Shown here: positions 8,184 to 16,691 of the stretch, one piece after another | How positions within the stretch are numbered: position 1 is the first letter of the stretch | How the letters are laid out: every line of letters begins with the position of its first letter | NCBI GenBank assembly: GCA_030430245.1 | Contig: JAUIFY010000021.1 | Location: forward strand, 1-37,396 | Reading direction: 5' to 3' | From: a bacterium | Lineage (GTDB): Bacteria; Desulfobacterota; Binatia; UBA12015 | DNA length: 37,396 nt | Made by a program: the position numbers and the translations under genes | The notes under the pieces: model-generated | What the model was told of the DNA's origin: nothing | The model's database searches: none | The model's input: the letters and a program-made list of their open reading frames with translations, nothing else

Positions 8184-11024
8184 TCACTCGCAGAAGATTC
8201 GGAGCGAGTCGCCGTCCTTCTTGGCGCCGAAGGCCTTCAACGAGAGCCGCAGCTTCTCGCCCTGAGGAATGTCGAACTCCATGCCGGTCGTGCAGGACTC
8301 GACACCCGCCGCGGTCGGGAGGTCCATCGCTCCGATGGCGGCGTCGAGCGTCCCGCGGGCCGCGGCCTCGTGAGCCTTCTTGGCCGTCGTCTTGGGCCGC
8401 CGGACGGTCACGGTGTCGACCGCCTGGCCGGTGCACGAGATCGCGGCGTTCTCCGCACCCGCGCATCCGAACACGCGCACCCGACAGTTGCCCGGGGTGG
8501 GATCGGAGTCGCAGAACGGGCTGTTGTCGCGGCAGATCTGCTTGTTCCGCGGGACGCCGCGCTTGTCGATGGTGAGGTCGCCCGCGCCCATGTCCATCGA
8601 CCACTGCCACATGCAGTCGGTCTTCTTCGAGCCGCCACCGGGGATGCGGAGATCGGGTGGCAACTGGGTGCACTCGAGGCTGCAGCTGCTGTCCTCGGTG
8701 CCGTTCAGAATGCCGTCGTCACATTCCTCGGCGCAGTCGATGCGACCGTTGCCGCAGATCTCGGTGCGGCACTCGAAGCAGCCGTCGCACGCATCGACGT
8801 TGCCGTCGTCGCAGGTCTCACCCGGCTCGACGATCGTGTCGCCGCAGACCGCGTTGTTGCGCTCGCATTTGACCTGAAGCTGGCCCCGCTTACCGACCTG
8901 CCCCTCTTCGTTGGTGGTGCGGAGCTTGAACGTTCGCTTGGTCGACTTGCCCTTCACCGGGATCTGCAGATCCACGGTCGGCGCGCAGACCGTCGTGCCC
9001 GAGACGGGCGGTCCGCTCTGCACGGTGTCACCGTCGACCTCCAGGGTCGTGCCGAGGGTGAGGAGGCTCGAGACGAGCGCCTGAGCGTTCGCGTCGTCCT
9101 GCGGGTTCTTCGAGCCCGGCAGGGGCTTCTTCAAGACGATCTTGTCGACGCGCTTCGACGGATCGCATTCGGGCAGATCCTCGTCGGGGACGTTCACGCA
9201 CGGAGCGGCCAGGACGACGCACTCGTCGTTGATCTCGCCGTCGGCGTCGCAGCGTGGGTCGCCGTCGATGCAGGTCTGCTTGGCCGACGGCTGGCCCTTC
9301 TTGTCGGTGTCCGGGTCCGCGATCTGGACCAGCCACTCGGCTTGGCAGCCGACCTTCTTGCCGCGTCCCTCGATCAGGACGCCGGTCTCGGACTGTCCGG
9401 TGGGCGTGCAGTCGTTCTCGCAGCCGTCGCCCGGCACGGCGTTGCCGTCGTCGCACTGCTCGCCGCACTCGACGATGCCGTCGCCGCAGACGTCGTCGAC
9501 GCGGGTGCAGTCGGCCGAGCAGCCATCACAGCTGGCGATGTTGCCGTCGTCGCAGATCTCCGGCGATTCCACGCTCGCATCGCCGCAGGTATTCGCGCAC
9601 GGCAGAAGCGGGGTGAACTCGGGCGGCTGCGGGTCGAAGATGAAGATCGGGGCCGGGTCGATCGTGCCCGTGGCGACCGGCGCCGGGCCGAGATGCTGGA
9701 TCTCGTTCTCGGTGGCGGCGTACATGTCGCCGGAGATGGTGGCCGCGCCGCTCACGCGGAGGATGTTCTTGCCGAACTCGGGAAACGCGAACGGTCCGCG
9801 CGTGTCGAGCTCGCCGTCGGGCGCCAGGATGTTCACGTTGCAGGACGTCAGGCGAATCCGCGCTCCGACGCCCTCGGCGCCCGTCGCCTTCGCATTCAGC
9901 TTGTCGAGAACGTCGATGAACAGGCCGGCCGTGTGTTCCTGGTCGCCACCGAAGCCGGCCGAAGACGAGTCGATCTTCAACGCGGTGATGCTGCGCGCCG
10001 CGGCGATCGTGACCGTGCCGCCCGCGCCGAAGCCGCCGCCGGTCGCCGTCTCGATCCTGCCGTTGCCGTTCTGAATGAAATCGTTCCCGACGGTCGCTTC
10101 GAAGTCGCCCCCGAAGCACTGAAATCCTCCAGGGATCGAGACCAAGCCGTCGATGATGAGGTCCGCGCCCGTGTCGATGAGCGTCGGCGCGCCGTCCCCG
10201 CAGTCGTCGTCGGCGCCGGCGCCACCCTTGCCGCGGATTTCGCCGTTCGCCGTCAGATGGAAGTTCCCGGCGGCCTCGAACGTGAATTCGCCGGCCTCGC
10301 CGTCCGGGTTGCCGCCGTTGTTCGACATCAGCTCGGAGACGGTGATGCTGCCGGCGGTCGAAATGAACGAGACGTCTCCGCCACCGAAGTCGGAGCCCTC
10401 GGCGAACACCTTGTTCGTGATCGTGATGTCGCCGACGGCCGTGCCGCTGATGTCGCCGCCGCCGGCGAAGAGGCCGCTGCCCTCGGTGGTCATCTCCTCG
10501 GAGATCGTGAGAATCCCGCCGGCGGTGATCTCGATGGAGCCGGCCGTGGCATCCTCGCCCTGGGCGCTCGCGGTGCGCCGGCCGCCGATGATCGCGTCGG
10601 TCGCCGCGAGGATGACGATGTTGCCGCCGTCGATTTCGTTGGCCTTCACGTTGATCTCGGAACGGGTGTTGCCGGACGATTCGAGCCGGACGGCACCGGT
10701 CTCGGACTGGAGCGTCACCTCCGCGCGGTCCGCATCGAACCCCCGGATCTGCGCCCCGGGCTGCATCGTGATGTCGGCCGCGATGAACGTCAGGACCCGG
10801 GGCAGTGCGCCGGGCCCGATCGTCACGCGGGCGCTGCCATCGAGGACCAGCGAGCGGCCGCCGAAATCGACGACGGAGCCCGCGTCGGCTGCGACGCTGC
10901 CGCTGATCGTGCACGGGTTCCCCGTGCAGAAGTCGGAGGGGGCCGAGGCGGCGCCCGCCGGGCCCGCGGCGATGGCCGCCGCGAGGATTCCGAGTCCGAT
11001 GTGAGTTGCGTTCAACCGAGGCAC
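8184..11024 (-). CDS. Secreted Cys-rich protein: beta-rich N-terminal region plus Myxococcus-type repeats and a duplicated module
   Basis: A 946-residue exported protein of unknown function. The start is a GTG at 11024 with GGAGGA five bases upstream; it gives a signal peptide (LGILAAAIAAGPAG, cleavage near GAASA). Residues about 33-470 are Gly/Asp-rich, repeating short beta strands (GDISGTAVGDITITNKV, GGDVSFISTAGSITV), reminiscent of a beta-helix adhesin. Residues 476-540 and 727-786 each hold two Cys-rich units (CGDGIVECGEQCDDGN, CGNGRIDCAEECDDG) of the Myxococcus Cys-rich repeat/DUF4215 type. Each pair is followed by a similar module of about 150-170 residues (553-720 and 796-945) that I do not recognise; the protein ends with the second copy. 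A surface or outer-membrane location is likely. A strong hairpin follows the gene. The upstream 205-base gap is relatively AT-rich and probably holds the promoter. Confidence 0.8.
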   Translation of the reverse strand: MPRLNATHIGLGILAAAIAAGPAGAASAPSDFCTGNPCTISGSVAADAGSVVDFGGRSLVLDGSARVTIGPGALPRVLTFIAADITMQPGAQIRGFDADRAEVTLQSETGAVRLESSGNTRSEINVKANEIDGGNIVILAATDAIIGGRRTASAQGEDATAGSIEITAGGILTISEEMTTEGSGLFAGGGDISGTAVGDITITNKVFAEGSDFGGGDVSFISTAGSITVSELMSNNGGNPDGEAGEFTFEAAGNFHLTANGEIRGKGGAGADDDCGDGAPTLIDTGADLIIDGLVSIPGGFQCFGGDFEATVGNDFIQNGNGRIETATGGGFGAGGTVTIAAARSITALKIDSSSAGFGGDQEHTAGLFIDVLDKLNAKATGAEGVGARIRLTSCNVNILAPDGELDTRGPFAFPEFGKNILRVSGAATISGDMYAATENEIQHLGPAPVATGTIDPAPIFIFDPQPPEFTPLLPCANTCGDASVESPEICDDGNIASCDGCSADCTRVDDVCGDGIVECGEQCDDGNAVPGDGCENDCTPTGQSETGVLIEGRGKKVGCQAEWLVQIADPDTDKKGQPSAKQTCIDGDPRCDADGEINDECVVLAAPCVNVPDEDLPECDPSKRVDKIVLKKPLPGSKNPQDDANAQALVSSLLTLGTTLEVDGDTVQSGPPVSGTTVCAPTVDLQIPVKGKSTKRTFKLRTTNEEGQVGKRGQLQVKCERNNAVCGDTIVEPGETCDDGNVDACDGCFECRTEICGNGRIDCAEECDDGILNGTEDSSCSLECTQLPPDLRIPGGGSKKTDCMWQWSMDMGAGDLTIDKRGVPRNKQICRDNSPFCDSDPTPGNCRVRVFGCAGAENAAISCTGQAVDTVTVRRPKTTAKKAHEAAARGTLDAAIGAMDLPTAAGVESCTTGMEFDIPQGEKLRLSLKAFGAKKDGDSLRIFCE

Positions 11025-11098
11025 CTGATTCCTCCGGTGACGAGCCGAGTCTGGATGGCGGGGTTGACCAAGGCGGTCGCAGGATTCGGAAGGGGCTC

Positions 11099-11114
11099 GT
11101 CCGACAATTCGGAC
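11099..11114. promoter_or_regulatory. Palindrome upstream of the Cys-rich protein gene, operator-like
   Basis: GTCCGA-CAAT-TCGGAC is a perfect 6+4+6 inverted repeat, 75 bases upstream of the GTG start at 11024 and inside the 205-base gap between two minus-strand genes. Its position fits an operator near the promoter. No regulator is identifiable and a chance palindrome in GC-rich DNA is possible. Confidence 0.25.
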
Positions 11115-11229
11115 CGGCCAGAGCCGTTCCGAAAATACATAGGGCATTCGTCGGGTAGCACGCCCGTCTCGAACTGAACAAGCGAGAAATATGCTTGCAG
11201 AAAAGCGAGTTCGAGAGCGTCGAATGCCG

Positions 11230-13488
11230 CTATTCGGCCGGGCGGCAGGGCTGACCGCGTAGGGCCGGGCATGGCGGGAAGGCGGTCGGGATCTCGACGC
11301 CGGGGATCACCGGCAGGACGACCCGCGAGGCCATGCCCATGGCGCGTGCCACGGTGTTCGTCACGTCTTCGTCGAACTCCAGCGTCTCCCATTGCCACTC
11401 CGGCCGAGTGGCTCCGGGCGTCTCGACGTAGAGCCGGATCCGACTCCCGGCCCGGAACGCGTGTGCGAACGGGAACAGCTCCACCCGGACGAGGGTGAAG
11501 GCGCCCTCGGGGAGATCCGCCGCGTCCTCGAAGAGGTGTGTTCCGACGGGGCGGAGCTCGGTGGAGACCGCGTCGTCGAGTCTCCGGCGGCTCGCCCGCA
11601 GCCAGCCGCCCTGGATGAAGTACTCGATGCCGTCCGGTCGCACTTCGGCGAGGGTCACCTGGAGGTCGGTGTCGGTCGCGTCCGACGCGAGCCAGAGATC
11701 GACGCTGCCGGAGCCGGCCATGACGGTGTCGTCGTCGAGCGCGTCGCTCGTGTAGGACAGGAACGTGCCCTCGTCGCGGTGGACCCACTCGTACGGCGGC
11801 AGGGCTTCCCAGGGGCTGCCGGATTCGAGGGTCGTCTTCTGCGAGAGTGACGGGTCATAGAGATAGGAGTCCGCCCCGTCCGTGCTCGTCGGCTCGTCCG
11901 CGGTCAGCGTGCCGCCATCCCCGAGGTACCACGCCGTGGGCTTCACCTCGGGGATCGGCCACGCCGCGAACTCCATTTCGAAGCCGGGGTAGGGAGCGCC
12001 GGGCTGGTCGGGATCGCCGGCCCCGTTGTCGAAGAGCACGCGCACGGGCGCTTCGGACTCCCACCGGGCGAGTGCCTCCTCGTACGTGGCGACGTCGGCG
12101 AATCGCTCCTCTTCGAGCGAGATGGAGTCTACCCGGAAGATGTCGTTGCGCAGGACGTCGAGGATCACGCCGACCGCACCCGAGCGTGCGGGGATCCTCT
12201 TGCCGACGTAGAGATCGATGAACTCCATCCAGCGGCCGAACACCGCGGGGCCGAACTGGTCGGTGTGTGCGCCGTTCACCAGCGTGAAACGCTCCTTGTC
12301 GGTCCCGGTGAACTTGTCGAGCATGTTCGCGAAGTAGCCGCCCGTCTGCTCGTCCTGCCAGGCGCCGGCGAGATAGGTGGGAACCTCGATCTCGTGGACG
12401 AACGTGTCGGGCGACACCGGGTCGGCCACCGCCGGGACGTAGTACTCGTTCTGGTCGATGATCTCGAGGATGTCGGGCGTCTGTCCCCGCAGCAGCATGT
12501 TGTCGATGCAGACCTGGTCGCCCTCTTCCATCCGCCGTCGCGACCAGGCCTGGCCGCCCACCATCGCGTCGTTGCGACGTCCTTCGGACCAGGAGATCGC
12601 GAATCCGTTGTTCAGGATTCCTCCGGGGCGGAGCGTGCCCCGACCGGTGTCGGAGATCACCGACAGTGGTGCGATCGCCACCAGGCTCGGGGGCTGTCGC
12701 CAGGCCACGAACAGCTGGCTGATGCCCGGGTAGGAGAGGCCGATCATCCCGACCTCGTTGTCCATCACCCACGGTTGTGCGGCGATGGCTTCGATCGCGT
12801 CGTAGCCGTCCGTGGTCTGCAGCGTCTCGAAGAACTGGAAGGTGCCGCCGGAGCATCCGGTTCCGCGCATGTTCACGCCGACGACGGCGTAGCCCAAGAC
12901 GCTCGCGATGAGCGAGCTCGGCTGGGGTGCGTCGGGATTGGCCGGGTCGTATCCGGAGTATTCGACGAGCGTCGGGTAGGGGCCGTTCTCCGGGGGACCG
13001 GGGAGCAACGCGTTGTACGCGAGGAGCGTGCCGTCGCGGGTCTCCAGGTAGCCGTAGCCCGGTCCGATCGTCTGGGAGGCATAGAACTCCGGAGACGGGA
13101 CGTCGTCGGGGGTCTTCACCTCGAATGCGGGCGAGGAGGCGCCGTCGGACGCTTCGACGCGGTAGCCCGTGGCGGCCGCGACGTCGCGGTAGATGAGCGT
13201 GCCGTTCTCGTCTGCGGTGCCGGTCTGGACGACGACGTCGTCCGGGCCGAGGAGCCGCAGCTCGGTGCCCGGGGTCGCGCCGACGAGGTACACCTGCTCG
13301 ACGCTGCCGGTCACCTCGAAGTCGGCCATGGGCCCCGGCGCTGCCGTCGGCTCCGGGGCCGGTGTGGGCCTGGGGCCGGGCGATCCCGAGTCTCCGGTCG
13401 TGCCGTCGTCGCCGCAGGCGGACGCGAGGACCAGGGTGGCGAGGATCGCCGTGGCGTTGCGAAGGAAGGACGGGTCGAAGATCAGCAT
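11230..13488 (-). CDS. CocE/NonD-type alpha/beta hydrolase lipoprotein (X-Pro dipeptidyl-peptidase S15 superfamily)
   Basis: A 752-residue exported hydrolase. The N-terminus has a hydrophobic segment ending LVLASAC (candidate lipid-bearing Cys25), then a Pro-rich linker, so it is probably a lipoprotein. Residues about 55-128 form a small beta-rich domain (VYLVGATPGTELRLLG). The CocE-like alpha/beta hydrolase core follows, with MRGTGCSGG (about 208-215), nucleophile elbow GLSYPG (Ser252), AGAWQDEQ (Asp379) and NGAHTDQF (His408), the expected triad order. The C-terminal third (from about 500) matches the jelly-roll domain of this family, including LFPFAHAFRAGSRIRLYVE. Relatives cleave esters, amides or X-Pro dipeptides; the substrate here is unknown. 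AGGAG lies 11 bases before the ATG. It is transcribed away from the copper monooxygenase gene. Confidence 0.9.
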   Translation of the reverse strand: MLIFDPSFLRNATAILATLVLASACGDDGTTGDSGSPGPRPTPAPEPTAAPGPMADFEVTGSVEQVYLVGATPGTELRLLGPDDVVVQTGTADENGTLIYRDVAAATGYRVEASDGASSPAFEVKTPDDVPSPEFYASQTIGPGYGYLETRDGTLLAYNALLPGPPENGPYPTLVEYSGYDPANPDAPQPSSLIASVLGYAVVGVNMRGTGCSGGTFQFFETLQTTDGYDAIEAIAAQPWVMDNEVGMIGLSYPGISQLFVAWRQPPSLVAIAPLSVISDTGRGTLRPGGILNNGFAISWSEGRRNDAMVGGQAWSRRRMEEGDQVCIDNMLLRGQTPDILEIIDQNEYYVPAVADPVSPDTFVHEIEVPTYLAGAWQDEQTGGYFANMLDKFTGTDKERFTLVNGAHTDQFGPAVFGRWMEFIDLYVGKRIPARSGAVGVILDVLRNDIFRVDSISLEEERFADVATYEEALARWESEAPVRVLFDNGAGDPDQPGAPYPGFEMEFAAWPIPEVKPTAWYLGDGGTLTADEPTSTDGADSYLYDPSLSQKTTLESGSPWEALPPYEWVHRDEGTFLSYTSDALDDDTVMAGSGSVDLWLASDATDTDLQVTLAEVRPDGIEYFIQGGWLRASRRRLDDAVSTELRPVGTHLFEDAADLPEGAFTLVRVELFPFAHAFRAGSRIRLYVETPGATRPEWQWETLEFDEDVTNTVARAMGMASRVVLPVIPGVEIPTAFPPCPALRGQPCRPAE

Positions 13489-13822
13489 GCTGGGGTGGAC
13501 TCCTGCCGGGGGGGCTCGGCGATGGGCGGCGTTGCGCGAATCCCCGAACCTACGGAGCCACCGCGAGAGCTGTCAACGCACGCCCGTGCGAGATCGGCCC
13601 ACGCCGGGCGAACGGGTCGACAGGCGAGCCAACGGGCTCCACCGAGCGCGCGAGTGGGGGCCGGCGGTGGCGGGATGCGACCGTTCAGCCTCGTCAGGCG
13701 ACCGGTGCGCCGGTGGTCTCGCCCTCCCTCCCGGGACGTCGTTGCCCGCTCGTGGTGGGGTATGCGAACTCTGAGGTGGAGGCACTCTCGCCGAATGACG
13801 AGTGCCCGGGGGTGACGCCGTT
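13489..13822. other. Divergent intergenic region, 334 bases
   Basis: This stretch separates the divergent hydrolase and copper-monooxygenase genes and must carry both promoters. It is GC-rich. I see no convincing -35/-10 pair, no sigma-54 element and no credible small gene. A G-rich GGGGGTG lies about 10 bases before the ATG at 13823 and may serve as its ribosome-binding site. Confidence 0.5.
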
Positions 13823-15640
13823 ATGGATCGTTCGTCGATGATGAGGTCGTTTGCTTGCTTCCTGATCGCGCCAGCGCTGTTGCTCGCGTCGGGATGCGGC
13901 GATGGAGCAACCGGTCCCACGGGATCGGTCGAGATCCCGCTCGAGCCTTCGCCGCCCGATCCCACCGATCCGGAGCCGACGGACCCCGAGCCGCCCGACC
14001 CCACCGATCCCGAGTGTGACGTCGAGTACGAGGGCACGTTCGCGGCCATCCAGGACGTCATCTTCGAGCGTCACGGTTGCACGCAGGACGTCTGTCACGG
14101 ATCCGCGGCGTCGGGGGGCCTCGAGCTCTCCCCCGAGGTCGCGTACGACAACATCTACGGCGTTCCGGCGACCGGAAGTACCTACAACTACATCGAGCCC
14201 GGCGACAAGAACCGGAGCTACCTGTGGCACAAGTTGGCGGCCGCGACGGATCCCGCCGCCTTGCAGGATCCGATCTCGGGCTCCCCGATGCCGGTCGGCC
14301 TGCCGGCGATCTCCGACGACGATCTCTGGCTGGTCCGCGCGTGGATTCTCGGCGGTGCGCCACGCGAGGGCACGGTGGCGGGAACCGAGCCGTTCATCGA
14401 TGGCTGTGTGCCGGACCCGGAGCCGATCACCATCGAGCCCCTGCCGCCGCCGGCTCCGGAGGAAGGCGTCCAGTTCGTCCTGCCGCCGTGGAATCTCGAG
14501 GCGAGCAGCGAGTACGAAGGCTGCTTCGCGACCTACTACGATTTCTCCGACATCGTCCCGGCCGAATTCAAAGACGAGAGCGGGGACTTCTTCACGTATG
14601 GCGGCTTCGAGCTGCGGCAGGATCCGCAGAGCCATCACCTCCTCCTCTACTACTCGCCGCTCAACATCGCGCCGGGCGGAATCGACGTGACGCACGAGTC
14701 GTTCGGGGAGTGGACCTGTCACGGCGGCGATCGCGCGGGTGAGACCTGTGCCCCGAAGGATGTCGGGGCGTGTGGTGAGGACTCCGTGTGCGCGAGCGAG
14801 CTCGTGCCCTCCTTCGCGTGTGCGGGCTACGGACCGCCTTCGCCGCGACCCGCCGTCATCGTCGGTGGCGCCGGGCAGGCCCAGGCGAGCTTCCCGTTCG
14901 CCGACGGGGTGTTCCAGCTCTTCCCGATCCGCGGCGTGATGTACTGGAACACCCATGCGTTCAACCTGACGACGACCGACCACGAAATGAACGGTCGGGT
15001 GAACTTCGGATACGCCGTCAACCGGGTTCATGCCGCCGCGCGCATCAGCAACTTCAGCGCGATCTTCCGCCCGAACAACCCGCCGTTCACGAAGGAGACG
15101 TTCTGTAATGATCACGTCTTCCCGATCGGGTCGCGGGTCTTCCATCTGTTCGCCCACACGCACAAGCACGGCGAGCACTACTGGGTGACGATGCCGGACG
15201 GCACGCAGATCTACGAGAGCTTCGACTACTCGGATCCCGTGCAGCAGCGCTACGACCCACCCCTCGCGTTCGACTCGCCGGACCGCGCGGATCGGACCGT
15301 GACGTACTGCGCCACGTTCAACAACGGGCTTCGTGAGGACGGCTCCTTCGATACGGATCTCGTCACGCGCCAGTCGCGGGTGCCTCCGATCGCCGCGGCG
15401 ATCGTCGGCGACTGCGTGCCGGTCGCGTGCGTCAACGACGGCATGGTCGGTGAGCCCTGCAATGGAGTCGACGACGACGCCGCGTGCGACACGTCACCGG
15501 GTGCGGGCGACGGCTTCTGCGACGCCTGCAACATCACGGGCGGCGAGAGCACCGAGAACGAAATGTTCGTTCTCTTCGGCGCGCAGTACGTCGATCTGAC
15601 GGTTCCGGGCTCCGAGCCTCTCGACTCCCTTTCTCCGTAG
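13823..15640 (+). CDS. Lipoprotein: cytochrome c-like domain fused to copper type II (PHM-like) monooxygenase
   Basis: A 605-residue exported protein predicted to hydroxylate an organic substrate with copper and O2. LASGC gives a candidate lipid anchor at Cys25, followed by an Asp/Pro/Glu-rich linker (about 40-65). Residues about 70-182 resemble small c-type cytochrome domains: C86-TQDV-C91-H92-G is a CX4CH heme-type motif, and GSPMPVGLP (Met156) with DDLWLVRAWILGGA matches their C-terminal 'MP.G.p.l....~..i..WI..GA'. Residues about 220-600 match peptidylglycine alpha-hydroxylating monooxygenase. SHHLLLYY gives His271/His272, WNTHAFN gives His378, FAHTHKHG gives His445/His447 and NEMFVLF gives Met581, so all five His ligands and the Met ligand are present. 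A Cys-rich insert lies at about 299-333. The upstream frame extends to an ATG at 13802; I prefer 13823. Heme attachment is inferred. Confidence 0.82.
   Translation: MDRSSMMRSFACFLIAPALLLASGCGDGATGPTGSVEIPLEPSPPDPTDPEPTDPEPPDPTDPECDVEYEGTFAAIQDVIFERHGCTQDVCHGSAASGGLELSPEVAYDNIYGVPATGSTYNYIEPGDKNRSYLWHKLAAATDPAALQDPISGSPMPVGLPAISDDDLWLVRAWILGGAPREGTVAGTEPFIDGCVPDPEPITIEPLPPPAPEEGVQFVLPPWNLEASSEYEGCFATYYDFSDIVPAEFKDESGDFFTYGGFELRQDPQSHHLLLYYSPLNIAPGGIDVTHESFGEWTCHGGDRAGETCAPKDVGACGEDSVCASELVPSFACAGYGPPSPRPAVIVGGAGQAQASFPFADGVFQLFPIRGVMYWNTHAFNLTTTDHEMNGRVNFGYAVNRVHAAARISNFSAIFRPNNPPFTKETFCNDHVFPIGSRVFHLFAHTHKHGEHYWVTMPDGTQIYESFDYSDPVQQRYDPPLAFDSPDRADRTVTYCATFNNGLREDGSFDTDLVTRQSRVPPIAAAIVGDCVPVACVNDGMVGEPCNGVDDDAACDTSPGAGDGFCDACNITGGESTENEMFVLFGAQYVDLTVPGSEPLDSLSP
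13951..14012 (+). repeat. Short imperfect tandem repeat coding a Pro-Asp-Glu linker
   Basis: A 39-base unit beginning GCCGCCCGAYCCCACCGATC starts at 13951 and again at 13990. It encodes PPDPTDPEPTDPE-type repeats just after the lipoprotein signal of the copper monooxygenase. It is likely a flexible spacer between the membrane anchor and the folded domains. Confidence 0.6.
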
Positions 15641-15650
15641 CGCGAGCGCG

Positions 15651-15681
15651 AGGTGGCCTCCGGCGTGCCCGGAGGCCGCCT
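15651..15681. terminator. Hairpin between convergent genes, probable bidirectional terminator
   Basis: A 9-base perfect stem (15655-15663 with 15669-15677, arm GGCCTCCGG, 5-base loop) extends to about 13 pairs through one T-G pair (AGGT with GCCT). It lies 10 bases past the copper-monooxygenase stop and 71 bases past the stop of the convergent gene at 15752. No T tract follows on either side. Confidence 0.45.
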
Positions 15682-15751
15682 GGTCGCGCGAGGGCCGCTC
15701 CCGACACCACCGGCTCGCCGGGTGTGCGCCGGACGCCGTCGGGGAGGCGGG

Positions 15752-16066
15752 TCAGCGCTGAAGGTCGGCGGTGAGGCTGCGGACCGTCGGGTTCTGCATG
15801 AGAGCCTGGACGCGCGCGTCGCCGGCGAGGGCGCCGAAGTTGCCCGAGCGCACCGCGCGCATGACCGCCTCATCCCGCATCAGGCTCTTCACGTTCGCGT
15901 CGTCTTGGAGCGACAGGACCCGCTCGGCTCCGCCCGGCTCGGCGAGGATCGCCTGCTGGACGGCTTGGGCCGCACCCGCGCCGTTCATCTCGTCGGCGTG
16001 GGCCGCGTGGGCCGTACCGAGGGTGAGCATCATCGAAAAGCTCAGAGCCGCAAGCGTTCGTCCCAT
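15752..16066 (-). CDS. Small secreted protein with STI1-like helical repeats
   Basis: A 104-residue exported protein of unknown function. The ATG at 16066 is preceded by GGAGG at a 5-base spacing and yields a clean signal peptide (MGRTLAALSFSMMLTLGTAH, cleavage near AAHA). The mature part is helical and contains segments such as DDANVKSLMRDEAVMRAV and DARVQALMQNPTVRSL. These resemble 'np.vq.Ll.dp.v' helical repeats like those in STI1-type domains and at the ends of some CvpA-like proteins; the resemblance is from memory. The frame extends 16 codons further upstream but the Shine-Dalgarno site decides the start. It is the last gene of the minus-strand run after the SnoaL-like gene (130-base gap) and ends near a hairpin shared with the copper monooxygenase gene. 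Confidence 0.65.
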   Translation of the reverse strand: MGRTLAALSFSMMLTLGTAHAAHADEMNGAGAAQAVQQAILAEPGGAERVLSLQDDANVKSLMRDEAVMRAVRSGNFGALAGDARVQALMQNPTVRSLTADLQR

Positions 16067-16195
16067 CCCAGCCTCCAGCAGAAGCGATGCCGACACCGAC
16101 CTGGTCCCGGACACACTCCCTGGACGAAGTCATCGGCGCAGGGGCGACTCGGCTTTAGTGGACCCGATGTACGGCGGACGCGCTCCGAGGCGCTC

Positions 16196-16663
16196 TCATT
16201 GCGCCTGCCCGAATCGCTGCGTGATCGAGAGCCACGGCATGTCCTTGCGCGACTCCATCTCCTCGTATGCTCGCTCGTAGCCCGTGTGCTTGATCTTCCA
16301 CGCGTCGCCGACCTTCACGTAGTGGTCCTCGTAGTACGCGGCACCGCGGACGGTGATGCCCATCTCCTCGTTGATGTAGACGTCCTCGAGGCCCCAGTGC
16401 CCGGTCGCAGTCGTGTCGCTCGTGAGGTCGATCTCGGGGTGATGGACGCGATGGCTCGACAGGACCTTCGGGCTCCCCATCGACTCACGGAAGAACGCGA
16501 TGATCGCGTCGCGTCCCTCGAAGGCGTACTTTCCGCCACTATAGGCTGCGGTCGCGTCCTCGACGAAGCACTCGGCCATCTCGTCCCAGCGCTTCTGGTC
16601 GAGGCAGCGCATGTACTTGTACTTCAGGCGCTTGATGGCTTCGAGGGCTTGCAGGTCGTACAT
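16196..16663 (-). CDS. SnoaL-like / NTF2-fold protein
   Basis: A 155-residue protein of the NTF2-like superfamily, the cone-shaped fold used by polyketide cyclases, isomerases and small dehydratases. The N-terminal helix LEAIKRLKYKYMRCLDQKRW followed by DEMAECFVEDAT is diagnostic ('ai..L...Y...lD...wd.~...f.~Da'). GRDAIIAFFRE, SSHRVHHPEIDL and YYEDHYVKVGDAWKIKHTGY follow in family order. GGAGGAG lies 6 bases before the ATG. It lies 28 bases downstream of the GH31 gene, so co-transcription is likely, though no functional link is obvious. Members act on diverse small molecules and the substrate cannot be assigned. An uncharacterised enzyme or ligand-binding role is equally possible. Confidence 0.85.
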   Translation of the reverse strand: MYDLQALEAIKRLKYKYMRCLDQKRWDEMAECFVEDATAAYSGGKYAFEGRDAIIAFFRESMGSPKVLSSHRVHHPEIDLTSDTTATGHWGLEDVYINEEMGITVRGAAYYEDHYVKVGDAWKIKHTGYERAYEEMESRKDMPWLSITQRFGQAQ

Positions 16664-16691
16664 CGTGAACTCCTCCGGATTGGCGTGAGCG

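Noticed and set aside
7758..11177. A plus-strand open frame of more than 1100 codons opposite the Cys-rich protein gene
   Set aside because: It is antisense to a gene with signal peptide, Cys-rich repeats and a strong ribosome-binding site, and its product is compositionally monotonous. Strong G/C bias at third positions keeps such frames open.
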